Notes under the pieces: model-generated
The model's database searches: none
Told to the model about the DNA's origin: nothing
What the model saw: the letters and a program-made list of their open reading frames with translations, nothing else
Shown: positions 1 to 6,939 of the stretch, one piece after another
Layout: each line of letters opens with the position of its first letter
Position numbering within the stretch: the stretch's first letter is position 1
Translations under genes and position numbers: made by a program
Source of the DNA: CAYLXX01 sp964387955
GTDB taxonomy: Bacteria > Patescibacteriota > Microgenomatia > UBA1406 > GWC2-37-13
DNA length: 18,363 bases
Direction of reading: 5' to 3'
Assembly: GCA_964387955.1 (NCBI GenBank)
Contig: CAYLXX010000018.1
Location: 1-18,363, forward strand

Positions 1-357
1 AAAAAACCCACCAAAATTATTCTTCTGGGATTATTGATAATTTTGACTTTGCATTACAACAATCTGCAAATCAAATATAGGAAAAAAGCTAATGTATCCA
101 AAACAATTCACGAAATTACTGCGTTGGCGGCTAAAAATGATGTCATTTATGTACCCAACGAACTTGACTACTTCACAGTCCTATACTATGCCAAGTCAGA
201 TAATGTATATATTTACAACAAAAATTATGCAGATATTCCCGATTTTGTCGGCAAAGCTCTGATTCCTCGAGATAGAATCAGATCAAGACTGCCCTCGTAC
301 CCAGCCAAAGCCTTCATCTTCAGAGAAAATGGCTACGATATCCAGACTCTCAACTAA
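1..357 (+). CDS. 3' part of a membrane protein, probably GT39-type glycosyltransferase (5' end outside window)
   Basis: The reading frame is open from base 1, so this is the last 118 residues of a longer gene; the TTG at 34 is internal and not the likely start. A short hydrophobic stretch (about visible residues 5-18) is followed by an extracytoplasmic tail containing DYFTVLYYA and an ending in which prolines, arginines and the motif PAKAFIF precede the final residues. This is the general look of the C-terminal tail of ArnT/PMT-like (GT39) polyprenyl-phosphate-sugar transferases of CPR bacteria, but no catalytic region is visible and the family call is inference. The stop codon lies inside the convergent gene at 350-1030 (8-nt overlap), and no terminator hairpin separates them. 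It could equally be another multi-pass envelope protein. Confidence 0.55.
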   Translation, partial: KKPTKIILLGLLIILTLHYNNLQIKYRKKANVSKTIHEITALAAKNDVIYVPNELDYFTVLYYAKSDNVYIYNKNYADIPDFVGKALIPRDRIRSRLPSYPAKAFIFRENGYDIQTLN

Positions 358-1030
358 TTTTTTTAAATCTATTAAAAAGTGGTTTATACATGTCTATATT
401 TTTATCGATGAATAAAGAATTTTTTGGCTTATCCGTAAAGTGAATATTTTTGATGTTTCTGAGAATGGCGATGGGCGTTTTTTGCTCAGATGATTCTCCA
501 AGATACAAAGATCCAAGTGCGGCCAGAGCATCAACAATATTTACTGTCCAGCCGGTATAGTCTTTTGACTCTCCCTGATCTTGCAGAGGTTCAAATCCCC
601 AATACCCTATGCTGTAGGTCGAAACTCCTCGTCTCATCGGCGTACTCCTGCTATCGCAGATAATCACTCCAAGTTTATCGAGATTAAATATTTTTTTTAA
701 AGAAGTCCAAATAGTTTGAGCGCTTATCTGCGGGTTTTCTGGAAGTAAAATCAACTCTTCTTTTGTTTTATCAATTCCGGCATTGATTTGGATTGCATGA
801 TTTTTGAGAGTAATGAAGCTTTTATTTGTGGAAATATAGGCAGTTGCTTCTCTTTTGATCAAGTCTTTATTAATCTCACCTTTTGTAATTCTTTGTTCAG
901 ATAAACTTACTATTTTTGAGGCAATTAAAATAATATCCCCATTTTTTACTTGTGGAAGATTTTTTTTAAGATATTTCTCTAAAGATTCGCCTGCTTTAAA
1001 AGTAGACATTTTCACCTGAATGATTTCCAT
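350..1030 (-). CDS. COG1478 (CofE/FolC2-type) gamma-glutamyl ligase homologue
   Basis: 226 aa, full length for the F420-0:gamma-glutamyl ligase fold. Family marks in order: a GDIILIASKIVSLSEQR segment (about 31-47; the usual form ends in EGR, here EQR), INAGID (82-87), LLPENP (95-100), the VIICDS strand with a following RRGV (122-136), then a GYWGFEPLQD loop. CofE adds glutamate to coenzyme F420-0 using GTP, but members of the same family (FolC2) do folate glutamylation in Chlamydia and archaea that lack FolC. No F420 genes are in the window, and the gene sits head to head with folate-dependent glyA, so a folate role is the more likely reading (inference). The ATG at 1028-1030 is supported by a promoter just upstream. 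The stop is TGA. Confidence 0.8.
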   Translation of the reverse strand: MEIIQVKMSTFKAGESLEKYLKKNLPQVKNGDIILIASKIVSLSEQRITKGEINKDLIKREATAYISTNKSFITLKNHAIQINAGIDKTKEELILLPENPQISAQTIWTSLKKIFNLDKLGVIICDSRSTPMRRGVSTYSIGYWGFEPLQDQGESKDYTGWTVNIVDALAALGSLYLGESSEQKTPIAILRNIKNIHFTDKPKNSLFIDKNIDMYKPLFNRFKKIS

Positions 1031-1044
1031 ACAAAGTGATCTAT

Positions 1045-1073
1045 ATTGTACAATTGATTTTTATCTTTGTCAG
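1045..1073 (-). promoter_or_regulatory. Promoter of the cofE-like gene
   Basis: Read on the minus strand, CTGACA (1068-1073) and TACAAT (1045-1050) are separated by exactly 17 nt, a near-consensus housekeeping sigma promoter. The predicted transcription start is about 7 nt before the ATG, giving a very short leader. It overlaps the glyA promoter on the other strand. Confidence 0.65.
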
Positions 1074-1082
1074 TGGTACCCT
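1054..1082 (+). promoter_or_regulatory. Promoter of glyA, placing the start at 1090
   Basis: TTGATT (1054-1059), a 17-nt spacer and TACCCT (1077-1082) with an extended TGg just before the -10. The -10 ends 7 nt before the ATG at 1090, so the transcript should begin at or next to the start codon (leaderless). This argues against the upstream GTG at 1036, which lies before the promoter. Confidence 0.6.
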
Positions 1083-1089
1083 AGTAGCG

Positions 1090-2424
1090 ATGAAATTCAT
1101 TCAAAAAGTTGATCCCGAAATATACGCTCTCATCAAAAAAGAGGAGAAGCGTCAAGCAGAAACGCTCATGATGATTCCGTCGGAAAATATTGCCTCGGCG
1201 GCAGTTGAAGAAGCTATGGGTTCGTCGCTGGGGAATAAATACGGCGAAGGCTACCCGCAACGCCGCTACTATCAAGGCAATGAAGTGATCGATGTTATCG
1301 AAAGCACAGTGATTGAACGAGCTAAGAAACTGTTTGGAGTGGCCGCGGCCAATGTCCAGCCATTATCTGGATCACCGGCCAATTTTGCCGTTTTCACAGC
1401 TGTCTTAAACCCGGGAGATAAACTCATGGGGCTTTCATTGGCATCTGGCGGACATCTTACCCACGGCGCGCAATTTAATGCAAGCAGCAAATATTTCAAA
1501 GCCGTGCAGTACGATGTCGACGAAAACGGCCTCATCGATTATAAAAAAGTTGCCCAGCTTGCCAAAAAAGAAAAGCCCAAAATTATTATTGCTAGCACAA
1601 CTGCTTATGCGCGCCTCCTTGACTGGAAAAAATTTGCCGAGATTGCCGACTCAGTTGGCGCCTACCTGATGGCTGATATTTCTCATATCGCTGGACTTAT
1701 TGCTGCAGGCGTCTACCCTTCTCCTGCACCATATGCTCATGTCATTACCACAACTACCCATAAAACTCTCCGCGGCCCACGAGGAGCTATGATTCTAACG
1801 ACTCACAAAGGTCTTAAAAAAGATCCAGATTTAGCCAAAAAAATAGATAAAGCGATCATTCCCGGAATTCAAGGTGGGCCGCACTTTAATAATATTGCCG
1901 GCATTGGAGTTGCACTTAAAGAGGATTCATCTACCAAATTCAAAAGCTACGCCGCCCAAATTTTGAAGAATGCTCAAGCGCTGGCCGATGAGTTGAAGAA
2001 AAATGGTCTTAAACTTGTTACTGGAGGTACAGATTCACATCTTATATTAATTGATCTTCAAAATAAAAAAATTCTCGGCAATACTGCCGCTGAGGCATGC
2101 GAAGCGGCCAATATTGTCCTTAACCGAAACGGCGTGCCTCATGATCCTAACCCACCTTTTTTCCCATCTGGCATACGACTCGGCACGCCTGGCTTGACTT
2201 CACGCGGCATGAAAGAAAAACAGATGAAACAAATCGCAAATTGGATTACTCAAATCATCGAAGCAGTAAGTCAAACGAAACAAAAAATGGGTACTACCTC
2301 TGAGGAAGAAAGAAAACGCGCAGTCAGACAACAAATTATCGACTCAACTCCAATTATCAAAGACATTAAAAAGAAAGTTAAAACTCTCTGCACCCAGTTT
2401 CCCATCAAAAAAACATACATCTAG
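1090..2424 (+). CDS. glyA: Serine hydroxymethyltransferase
   Basis: 444 aa from the ATG at 1090. GlyA is a cytoplasmic PLP enzyme that converts serine and tetrahydrofolate into glycine and methylene-tetrahydrofolate, the main one-carbon source. Visible marks: SENIAS near the N-terminus, the GSPANFAVF and SGGHLTHG segments, ADISHIAGLIAAG, and the PLP-lysine motif TTTHKTLRGPRG with the Schiff-base lysine at K225. The C-terminus runs about 30 residues past E. coli GlyA with a lysine-rich tail. The frame is open upstream to a GTG at 1036, but that would add a hydrophobic stretch foreign to the family and would lie upstream of the apparent promoter, so 1090 is chosen. No Shine-Dalgarno is present. 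The stop is TAG. The next gene has its own -10, so glyA is probably monocistronic. Confidence 0.97.
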   Translation: MKFIQKVDPEIYALIKKEEKRQAETLMMIPSENIASAAVEEAMGSSLGNKYGEGYPQRRYYQGNEVIDVIESTVIERAKKLFGVAAANVQPLSGSPANFAVFTAVLNPGDKLMGLSLASGGHLTHGAQFNASSKYFKAVQYDVDENGLIDYKKVAQLAKKEKPKIIIASTTAYARLLDWKKFAEIADSVGAYLMADISHIAGLIAAGVYPSPAPYAHVITTTTHKTLRGPRGAMILTTHKGLKKDPDLAKKIDKAIIPGIQGGPHFNNIAGIGVALKEDSSTKFKSYAAQILKNAQALADELKKNGLKLVTGGTDSHLILIDLQNKKILGNTAAEACEAANIVLNRNGVPHDPNPPFFPSGIRLGTPGLTSRGMKEKQMKQIANWITQIIEAVSQTKQKMGTTSEEERKRAVRQQIIDSTPIIKDIKKKVKTLCTQFPIKKTYI

Positions 2425-2436
2425 TCTGACATTAAG

Positions 2437-2442
2437 TATAAT
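2437..2442 (+). promoter_or_regulatory. -10 element (TATAAT) for the 2450-3811 gene pair
   Basis: A perfect TATAAT ends 7 nt before the ATG at 2450, which predicts a leaderless transcript. The expected -35 position (about 2414-2419, CATACA) matches only half of the consensus. Confidence 0.6.
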
Positions 2443-2449
2443 ATAGTCA

Positions 2450-2755
2450 ATGCTCACTGCACTTATTGTTTCTGACTTGGCGATGATTGGCGCATTCGCA
2501 TTGACATATTCGCATCTGCCGCCGCAAATACCGCTTTTTTATTCCCGTATTTGGGGCGAGGAACAACTGGCCGATACCTGGTTTATATTTCTTATTCCGC
2601 TCCTCATGAATATCTTCTTTTTTTTCAATTTGTATCTGTACAATAAACTTTTCTTTCCACAAGAGCTGGTCAGATATATTTTTCAAGCGCTCAACTGGTT
2701 TTTGATTATTGTCGCAACGCTATTTTTTTTAAAACAACTATTTTTCATATCCTAA
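2450..2755 (+). CDS. Small three-helix membrane protein
   Basis: 101 aa with three clear hydrophobic helices (about 3-21, 43-62, 79-99). Between the first two lies the segment LPPQIPLFYSRIWGEEQLAD, which resembles the LPxxIPxHF...G start of DUF1648-type membrane proteins; the similarity is short and the assignment is tentative. The start is fixed by a TATAAT 7 nt upstream. The stop codon TAA at 2753-2755 abuts the ATG of the GT4-type transferase with no gap, so the two are co-transcribed and very likely translationally coupled, which suggests a role in the same lipid-linked sugar step or in its membrane setting. I do not recognise a precise function. Confidence 0.75.
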   Translation: MLTALIVSDLAMIGAFALTYSHLPPQIPLFYSRIWGEEQLADTWFIFLIPLLMNIFFFFNLYLYNKLFFPQELVRYIFQALNWFLIIVATLFFLKQLFFIS

Positions 2756-3811
2756 ATGGCTATTTGGGTGCTGATTTTCTCCACCATTTCCTCTTTTCTC
2801 CTAACGATACCTACGATCGTGCTTGCTAAAAAACTCAAACTTATTACTGACATTAATAAAAGAAAACATCCGGCGCATACCCATACGGGTATTATTCCTC
2901 GAGCAGGCGGAGTACCTATCTTTCTAACTTTGGTTATCTGCATACTCCTTTTTCTGCCAATGAACAAGATATTATTGGGGATTATTTTCTCCAGTTTTTT
3001 ACTTGTTGTTATCGGATTGCTTGATGATTATTATGATTTATCGCCTTATTTTAGGTTTGTGGCCAACCTTTTCATCTCAGCGCTCGTTATCGGGTTTGGT
3101 CTGGGAATTCCCTTTGTTTCCAACCCTTTTGGTGGAGTGATACGGCTTGACCAGTGGATTTTCACGATAGACTTGTGGGGTCAACACGGAGTCCTGCTTT
3201 TTGCAGATATTTTAGCGGCTCTTTGGCTCTCGTGGATTATGAATATGGTCAACTGGAGTAAAGGCGTTGATGGGCAATTACCTGGTTTTGTGGCCATCAC
3301 AGCCTTTTTCTTGGGCTTGCTTGCTCAACGATTCACAGGTCATGACATAAGCGCTCAAACTGTGGTACTTTTTTCTTTTATTGTTGCGGGCTCATACTTG
3401 GGATTTTTGCCTTTTAATTTTTATCCTCAAAAAATTATGCCCGGATATGGCGGCGGTGCACTAGCAGGTTTTTTACTGGGTATATTATCAATATTGTCAT
3501 TTGGTAAATTGGGTACAGCAGTGCTCATTTTAGCTGTTCCCATGATTGATGCTTGTTATACGATTGTGCGCCGACTCATCAGACATAAGTCACCTTTCAA
3601 AGCCGATTGGGGACACCTTCATCATCGACTGCTGGAAATCGGCTGGGGAAAACGGCGCATTGCTGTTTTTTATTGGCTGGTATCTCTCATGCTTGGCATA
3701 TCAAGTTTATTTCTGAAAGGTATCGAAAAAATTCTCGCCTTTGCTGCAATCGCTGTAATTTTACTTTCATTTATGCTTATTATTGAGAAAATTAAGAAAA
3801 CTACGATCTGA
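2756..3811 (+). CDS. WecA/TagO/MraY-superfamily (GT4) sugar-phosphate transferase with altered active-site motifs
   Basis: 351 aa, multi-pass membrane protein. Typical members move a sugar-1-phosphate from a UDP-sugar to undecaprenyl phosphate at the inner membrane face, starting O-antigen, teichoic acid or peptidoglycan lipid assembly. Seen here: PRAGG in the first loop, DDYYD at 90-94 (the DDxxD metal motif), and GHLHH at 286-290, matching the HIHH loop of the WecA/TagO branch and not MraY. Two other hallmarks are changed: the NxxNxxDGxDG loop reads NMVNWSKGVDG (163-173), with Lys169 where the first Asp is expected, and the MGDxGS loop reads MPGYGGG (228-234), with Tyr231 at the Asp position. 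Substrate therefore cannot be assumed. It directly follows the small membrane protein with no gap and no ribosome-binding site. The stop is TGA. Confidence 0.88.
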   Translation: MAIWVLIFSTISSFLLTIPTIVLAKKLKLITDINKRKHPAHTHTGIIPRAGGVPIFLTLVICILLFLPMNKILLGIIFSSFLLVVIGLLDDYYDLSPYFRFVANLFISALVIGFGLGIPFVSNPFGGVIRLDQWIFTIDLWGQHGVLLFADILAALWLSWIMNMVNWSKGVDGQLPGFVAITAFFLGLLAQRFTGHDISAQTVVLFSFIVAGSYLGFLPFNFYPQKIMPGYGGGALAGFLLGILSILSFGKLGTAVLILAVPMIDACYTIVRRLIRHKSPFKADWGHLHHRLLEIGWGKRRIAVFYWLVSLMLGISSLFLKGIEKILAFAAIAVILLSFMLIIEKIKKTTI

Positions 3812-3817
3812 TAAAAT
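3812..3817 (+). promoter_or_regulatory. -10 element (TAAAAT) for miaB
   Basis: TAAAAT ends 6 nt before the ATG at 3824, right after the preceding stop codon. No convincing -35 is seen at normal spacing. It predicts a leaderless miaB message. Confidence 0.5.
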
Positions 3818-3823
3818 ATAGAC

Positions 3824-5032
3824 ATGAAATTCTACATTAAGACCTTTGGTTGTCAGCAAAATGTGGCCGACTCAGAACGAGTTGCCTCTGCTTTTAAATC
3901 ACGCGGCATCGAGCAAGGCACATCGTACAAAAATAGCAATTACATCGTGATTAATACTTGTATGGTGCGCCAGTCTGCAGAAAACAGAGTCTACGGTTTA
4001 GTCGAAAATCTCGCCAAAATCAAAGAACAAAAAATTAAGCAAGGTCAGGTATACAAAATCATCGTTACCGGGTGTATGGTAGGTATAGCCTTTCGTGATA
4101 AAACGGGTAAATATTTGCAACGTTTACGCAGAATTATGCCAGAGGTAGATGAATTTATGCCCATTGAGGAAGTTGGTTTTAATCATACACCAATTCGCAT
4201 AGATAAAATCAATGCTTGGGTGCCAATCTCCAATGGTTGTAATAATTTCTGTACCTTCTGCGTTGTTCCATTTACCAGAGGACGCGAAATCAGTCGACCG
4301 TATGAAGACATTATTGCCGAATGCAAAGAATTAAAAAAACAGGGTTATAAAAATATTACATTGCTTGGCCAAAACGTTAACTCCTACGGAGCTGATTTAG
4401 TTTTAGGCGAAAAAAATATCCAAGTGATGCGCGATATCGACAAAACTTATTTCGAGAAAAAACCTGAGGTACGAAAATTTACTCTCGGCGGTAAAACCAT
4501 TCAACCTGTGTACGTAAAACATCTCGGTCGGCAACGAATTCCCACGTTATTTCCTTTTTTGCTTGATGAAGTAGCCAAAATGGGTTTTGAAAAAGTTGAT
4601 TTTATTTCATCAAACCCCTGGGATTTTTCAGATGAATTAATCAATGTTATCGCACGAAATAAAAATATTACTAGACAAATTCATTTACCTGTTCAGGCAG
4701 GTGACAATACAGTTTTACGCAGGATGAACAGGTGGTATACAACCGAGGAGTATCTAGATATTATTCAAAAGTTGCGTTCCAAAGTACCTGATATCAAATT
4801 TACGACAGATATTATTGTCGGCTTTTGCGGAGAAACCACTGAAGAATTTAAAAATACAGTCAAGTTTGTCAAAAAAGTCGGCTACTCGTGGGCCTACATT
4901 GCTCGTTATTCCGAGCGCCCGATGACAGCCGCGACAAAAGTACTTGACGACAATGTTCCGCCTAATATAAAAAAGAAGCGCTGGGAACAGCTTGACGCGC
5001 TCATCAACAAACCTCATTTAGTGAGGAATTAG
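3824..5032 (+). CDS. miaB: MiaB-like tRNA methylthiotransferase lacking the TRAM domain
   Basis: 402 aa. MiaB is a radical-SAM enzyme with two 4Fe-4S clusters that converts i6A37 in tRNA to ms2i6A37. The N-terminal UPF0004 domain shows its three cluster cysteines in KTFGC (C10), NTC (C46) and TGC (C84); the radical-SAM CxxxCxxC is NGCNNFCTFC (C139, C143, C146), followed by PFTRGRE and LLGQNVNSYG. Two oddities: about 45 extra residues lie between NVNSYG and FPFLLDEVA (about 190-243), and the protein stops 20 residues after the NIKKKRW linker, so the roughly 60-residue C-terminal TRAM RNA-binding domain is missing. The next gene begins 15 nt later, so no TRAM remnant follows. RimO or MtaB are alternatives, but QNVNSYG and the PFTRGRE region fit MiaB best. 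Confidence 0.9.
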   Translation: MKFYIKTFGCQQNVADSERVASAFKSRGIEQGTSYKNSNYIVINTCMVRQSAENRVYGLVENLAKIKEQKIKQGQVYKIIVTGCMVGIAFRDKTGKYLQRLRRIMPEVDEFMPIEEVGFNHTPIRIDKINAWVPISNGCNNFCTFCVVPFTRGREISRPYEDIIAECKELKKQGYKNITLLGQNVNSYGADLVLGEKNIQVMRDIDKTYFEKKPEVRKFTLGGKTIQPVYVKHLGRQRIPTLFPFLLDEVAKMGFEKVDFISSNPWDFSDELINVIARNKNITRQIHLPVQAGDNTVLRRMNRWYTTEEYLDIIQKLRSKVPDIKFTTDIIVGFCGETTEEFKNTVKFVKKVGYSWAYIARYSERPMTAATKVLDDNVPPNIKKKRWEQLDALINKPHLVRN

Positions 5033-5034
5033 TG

Positions 5035-5040
5035 TACAAT
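5035..5040 (+). promoter_or_regulatory. -10 element (TACAAT) for rmlB
   Basis: TACAAT ends 7 nt before the ATG at 5048, in the 15-nt gap after miaB. The -35 position shows no clear match. Same spacing as at the other predicted leaderless starts. Confidence 0.5.
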
Positions 5041-5047
5041 ATCTCTT

Positions 5048-6055
5048 ATGAAACTTCTGATTACAGGCGGAGCTGGATTCATTGGTTCAAACTTCGTACA
5101 TTACTGGCTAAAACAGCATCCCGAAGACGATGTTGTTAATCTCGATAAACTCACTTATGCAGGCAATCTCGAAACTTTAAAAAATATCGAACAAAATCCT
5201 CATTACTCGTTCATACATGCTGATATTTGTGATGCAGGTGCAGTGAATAAAGCAATGAACGGAATTGATGCTGTGGTTCACTTTGCAGCCGAGTCACATG
5301 TCGACCGCTCAATCATGGATCCCTCGCCTTTTTTACAGACTAATGTTGTCGGTACAGGAGTTTTATTAAACGCTGCTTTAAAACACGGTGTCAAACGATT
5401 TCACCATATATCAACCGATGAAGTATTTGGCGCTCTCGAGTTACATACTGCCGAAAAATTTGACGAAAATACCCCTTATAATCCGCGCAGTCCATATTCT
5501 GCCTCCAAAGCCGGATCTGACCATATAGTACGCGCTTTTTACCACACATATAACTTGCCAATCACTATTTCAAATTGTTCCAACAACTTCGGCCCTTTTA
5601 TGTTCCCGGAAAAATTAATTCCTCTTGCGGTCACCAATATTATAGAAGGTAAAAAAGTACCTGTGTATGGCGATGGCTTGTATGTACGCGATTGGCTCTA
5701 TGTCGAAGACCACTGTAGCGCAATAGATGCAATTTTAACTAAAGGCCAGGCGGGAGAAACATATTGCATTGGCGGTTTAACCGAAGATATTTCCAATATC
5801 GAAATCGTGAAAAAAATTCTAAAAATTATGGGAAAAAATGAGGATATGATTGAACATGTCAAAGATCGCCCTGGTCATGACCGCAGATATGCTATAGATT
5901 GGTCAAAAATCAAAAAAACTTTAGGCTGGCAGCCAGCTCATAATTTTGATGCTGCACTCAAACTCACAGTAGATTGGTACATGAATAATCAAGATTGGTG
6001 GCAACGAGTCAAATCAGGAGAGTATCAAAAGTATTATAAAAAACAGTACTCATAA
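5048..6055 (+). CDS. rmlB: dTDP-glucose 4,6-dehydratase
   Basis: 335 aa extended short-chain dehydrogenase. It converts dTDP-glucose to dTDP-4-keto-6-deoxyglucose, the second step of dTDP-rhamnose and other deoxysugar routes. Visible: NAD-binding GGAGFIG (7-13), the RmlB-specific HFAAESHVDRSI segment, catalytic T123-D124-E125 in STDEVFG, the Y150xxxK154 pair in YSASK, and SNNFGPFMFPEKLIPL for nucleotide-sugar binding. Length and motifs are complete. The T-D-E catalytic triplet separates it from UDP-galactose epimerases. It is followed after 2 nt by the rmlD-like gene; rmlA and rmlC are not in this window, so the pathway is split or ends in another product. Confidence 0.95.
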   Translation: MKLLITGGAGFIGSNFVHYWLKQHPEDDVVNLDKLTYAGNLETLKNIEQNPHYSFIHADICDAGAVNKAMNGIDAVVHFAAESHVDRSIMDPSPFLQTNVVGTGVLLNAALKHGVKRFHHISTDEVFGALELHTAEKFDENTPYNPRSPYSASKAGSDHIVRAFYHTYNLPITISNCSNNFGPFMFPEKLIPLAVTNIIEGKKVPVYGDGLYVRDWLYVEDHCSAIDAILTKGQAGETYCIGGLTEDISNIEIVKKILKIMGKNEDMIEHVKDRPGHDRRYAIDWSKIKKTLGWQPAHNFDAALKLTVDWYMNNQDWWQRVKSGEYQKYYKKQYS

Positions 6056-6057
6056 CC

Positions 6058-6900
6058 ATGCTAAAAATTGCAGCAACTGGATCGCGTGGACTGGTCGGCT
6101 CCCGCATAGTAGAATTATTGGGCAAGGACTTCCATTTCATTCATTTATCACAAGAAGATCTCGACATCACCGATAAAGTTGCAGTACAAAATGCATTGAA
6201 AGATCTAGATTATGATATTTTCCTGCATTTGGCAGCTTACACCAACGTCGATGGTGCAGAAACTGAGAGAGAGTTAGCGTACAAAATCAATGTCGAAGGT
6301 ACGCGCAATGTTTTGGAAATGACTCAAGAAAAAAATAAAAAATTTATCTATATCTCAACTGGCTTTGTCTTTGACGGCACTCAACCGCCTTATGTTGAAA
6401 GTAGCCAACCAAACCCAATTGGTTATTACGGTCAAACCAAGTATGAAGGAGAGAAAATTGTCGGTGCCGATGGTATGATTATACGTCTAGAATATCCATA
6501 TCGCGCTCACTTTGTTGAAAAAAAAGATTTCGTGAGATCGATTAGAGCTCGACTCCAACAGCATCAACTAATTCAAGGTATTACAGACTCTATTATTACG
6601 CCTACTTTTATATATGATTTTTCGTTCGCGCTCAAATACTTAATCAACAATTTTTCACCAGAAACATTTCACTTAGTTGGTGGGGATAGCCTTTCACCAT
6701 ACGATGCAGCCCGCCTTATTGCCAAGGTCTTCCAGCTCGACTCTTTTTTAGTACATAAAACTACCTATGAAACATACTTTAGAGGCAAAGCCAAACGACC
6801 TCAATTTGCCGAAGTTAAAAGCACAAAAAATACCTTTTATAAAATGAAAACGTTTGAGGAAGGTCTTCATGCTATCAAAAAAATACTCAGTGCTGCTTAA
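6058..6900 (+). CDS. RmlD-like NAD(P)-dependent sugar reductase
   Basis: 280 aa SDR of the RmlD (dTDP-4-dehydrorhamnose reductase) family. RmlD reduces dTDP-4-keto-rhamnose to dTDP-rhamnose, and the position directly behind rmlB supports this. Seen: GSRGLVG (8-14), the LDITD segment typical of RmlD (Asp box near residues 39-43), HLAAYTNVDGAE, and the catalytic pair Y124/K128 in YGQTK. The usual STDYVFDG motif reads STGFVFDG, so the Asp-Tyr pair is replaced by Gly-Phe. Because of this, and because rmlC is not nearby, the exact substrate is open; a MAT2B-like or other keto-sugar reductase role is possible. It starts 2 nt after the rmlB stop without a ribosome-binding site. Confidence 0.85.
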   Translation: MLKIAATGSRGLVGSRIVELLGKDFHFIHLSQEDLDITDKVAVQNALKDLDYDIFLHLAAYTNVDGAETERELAYKINVEGTRNVLEMTQEKNKKFIYISTGFVFDGTQPPYVESSQPNPIGYYGQTKYEGEKIVGADGMIIRLEYPYRAHFVEKKDFVRSIRARLQQHQLIQGITDSIITPTFIYDFSFALKYLINNFSPETFHLVGGDSLSPYDAARLIAKVFQLDSFLVHKTTYETYFRGKAKRPQFAEVKSTKNTFYKMKTFEEGLHAIKKILSAA

Positions 6901-6902
6901 CC

Positions 6903-6931
6903 TTGTTTTTTTACCCCTTTTTTTATATGAT
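6903..6931 (+). promoter_or_regulatory. Promoter of the ugd-uxs-glycosyltransferase operon
   Basis: TTGTTT (6903-6908), a 17-nt spacer, and TATGAT (6926-6931), ending 8 nt before the ATG at 6940. It fills the 39-nt gap after the rmlD-like gene and suggests that ugd starts a separate, leaderless transcription unit. Confidence 0.6.
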
Positions 6932-6939
6932 GTAACCTT

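Noticed and set aside
34..357. Complete small ORF starting at TTG 34
   Set aside because: The same frame is open to base 1 and continues a hydrophobic helix, so this is the tail of a longer gene cut by the window.
1036..1089. In-frame GTG at 1036 giving a longer GlyA with a hydrophobic N-terminus
   Set aside because: The extension is foreign to the SHMT family and lies upstream of the apparent promoter (-10 at 1077-1082). The ATG at 1090 begins the normal GlyA N-terminus.
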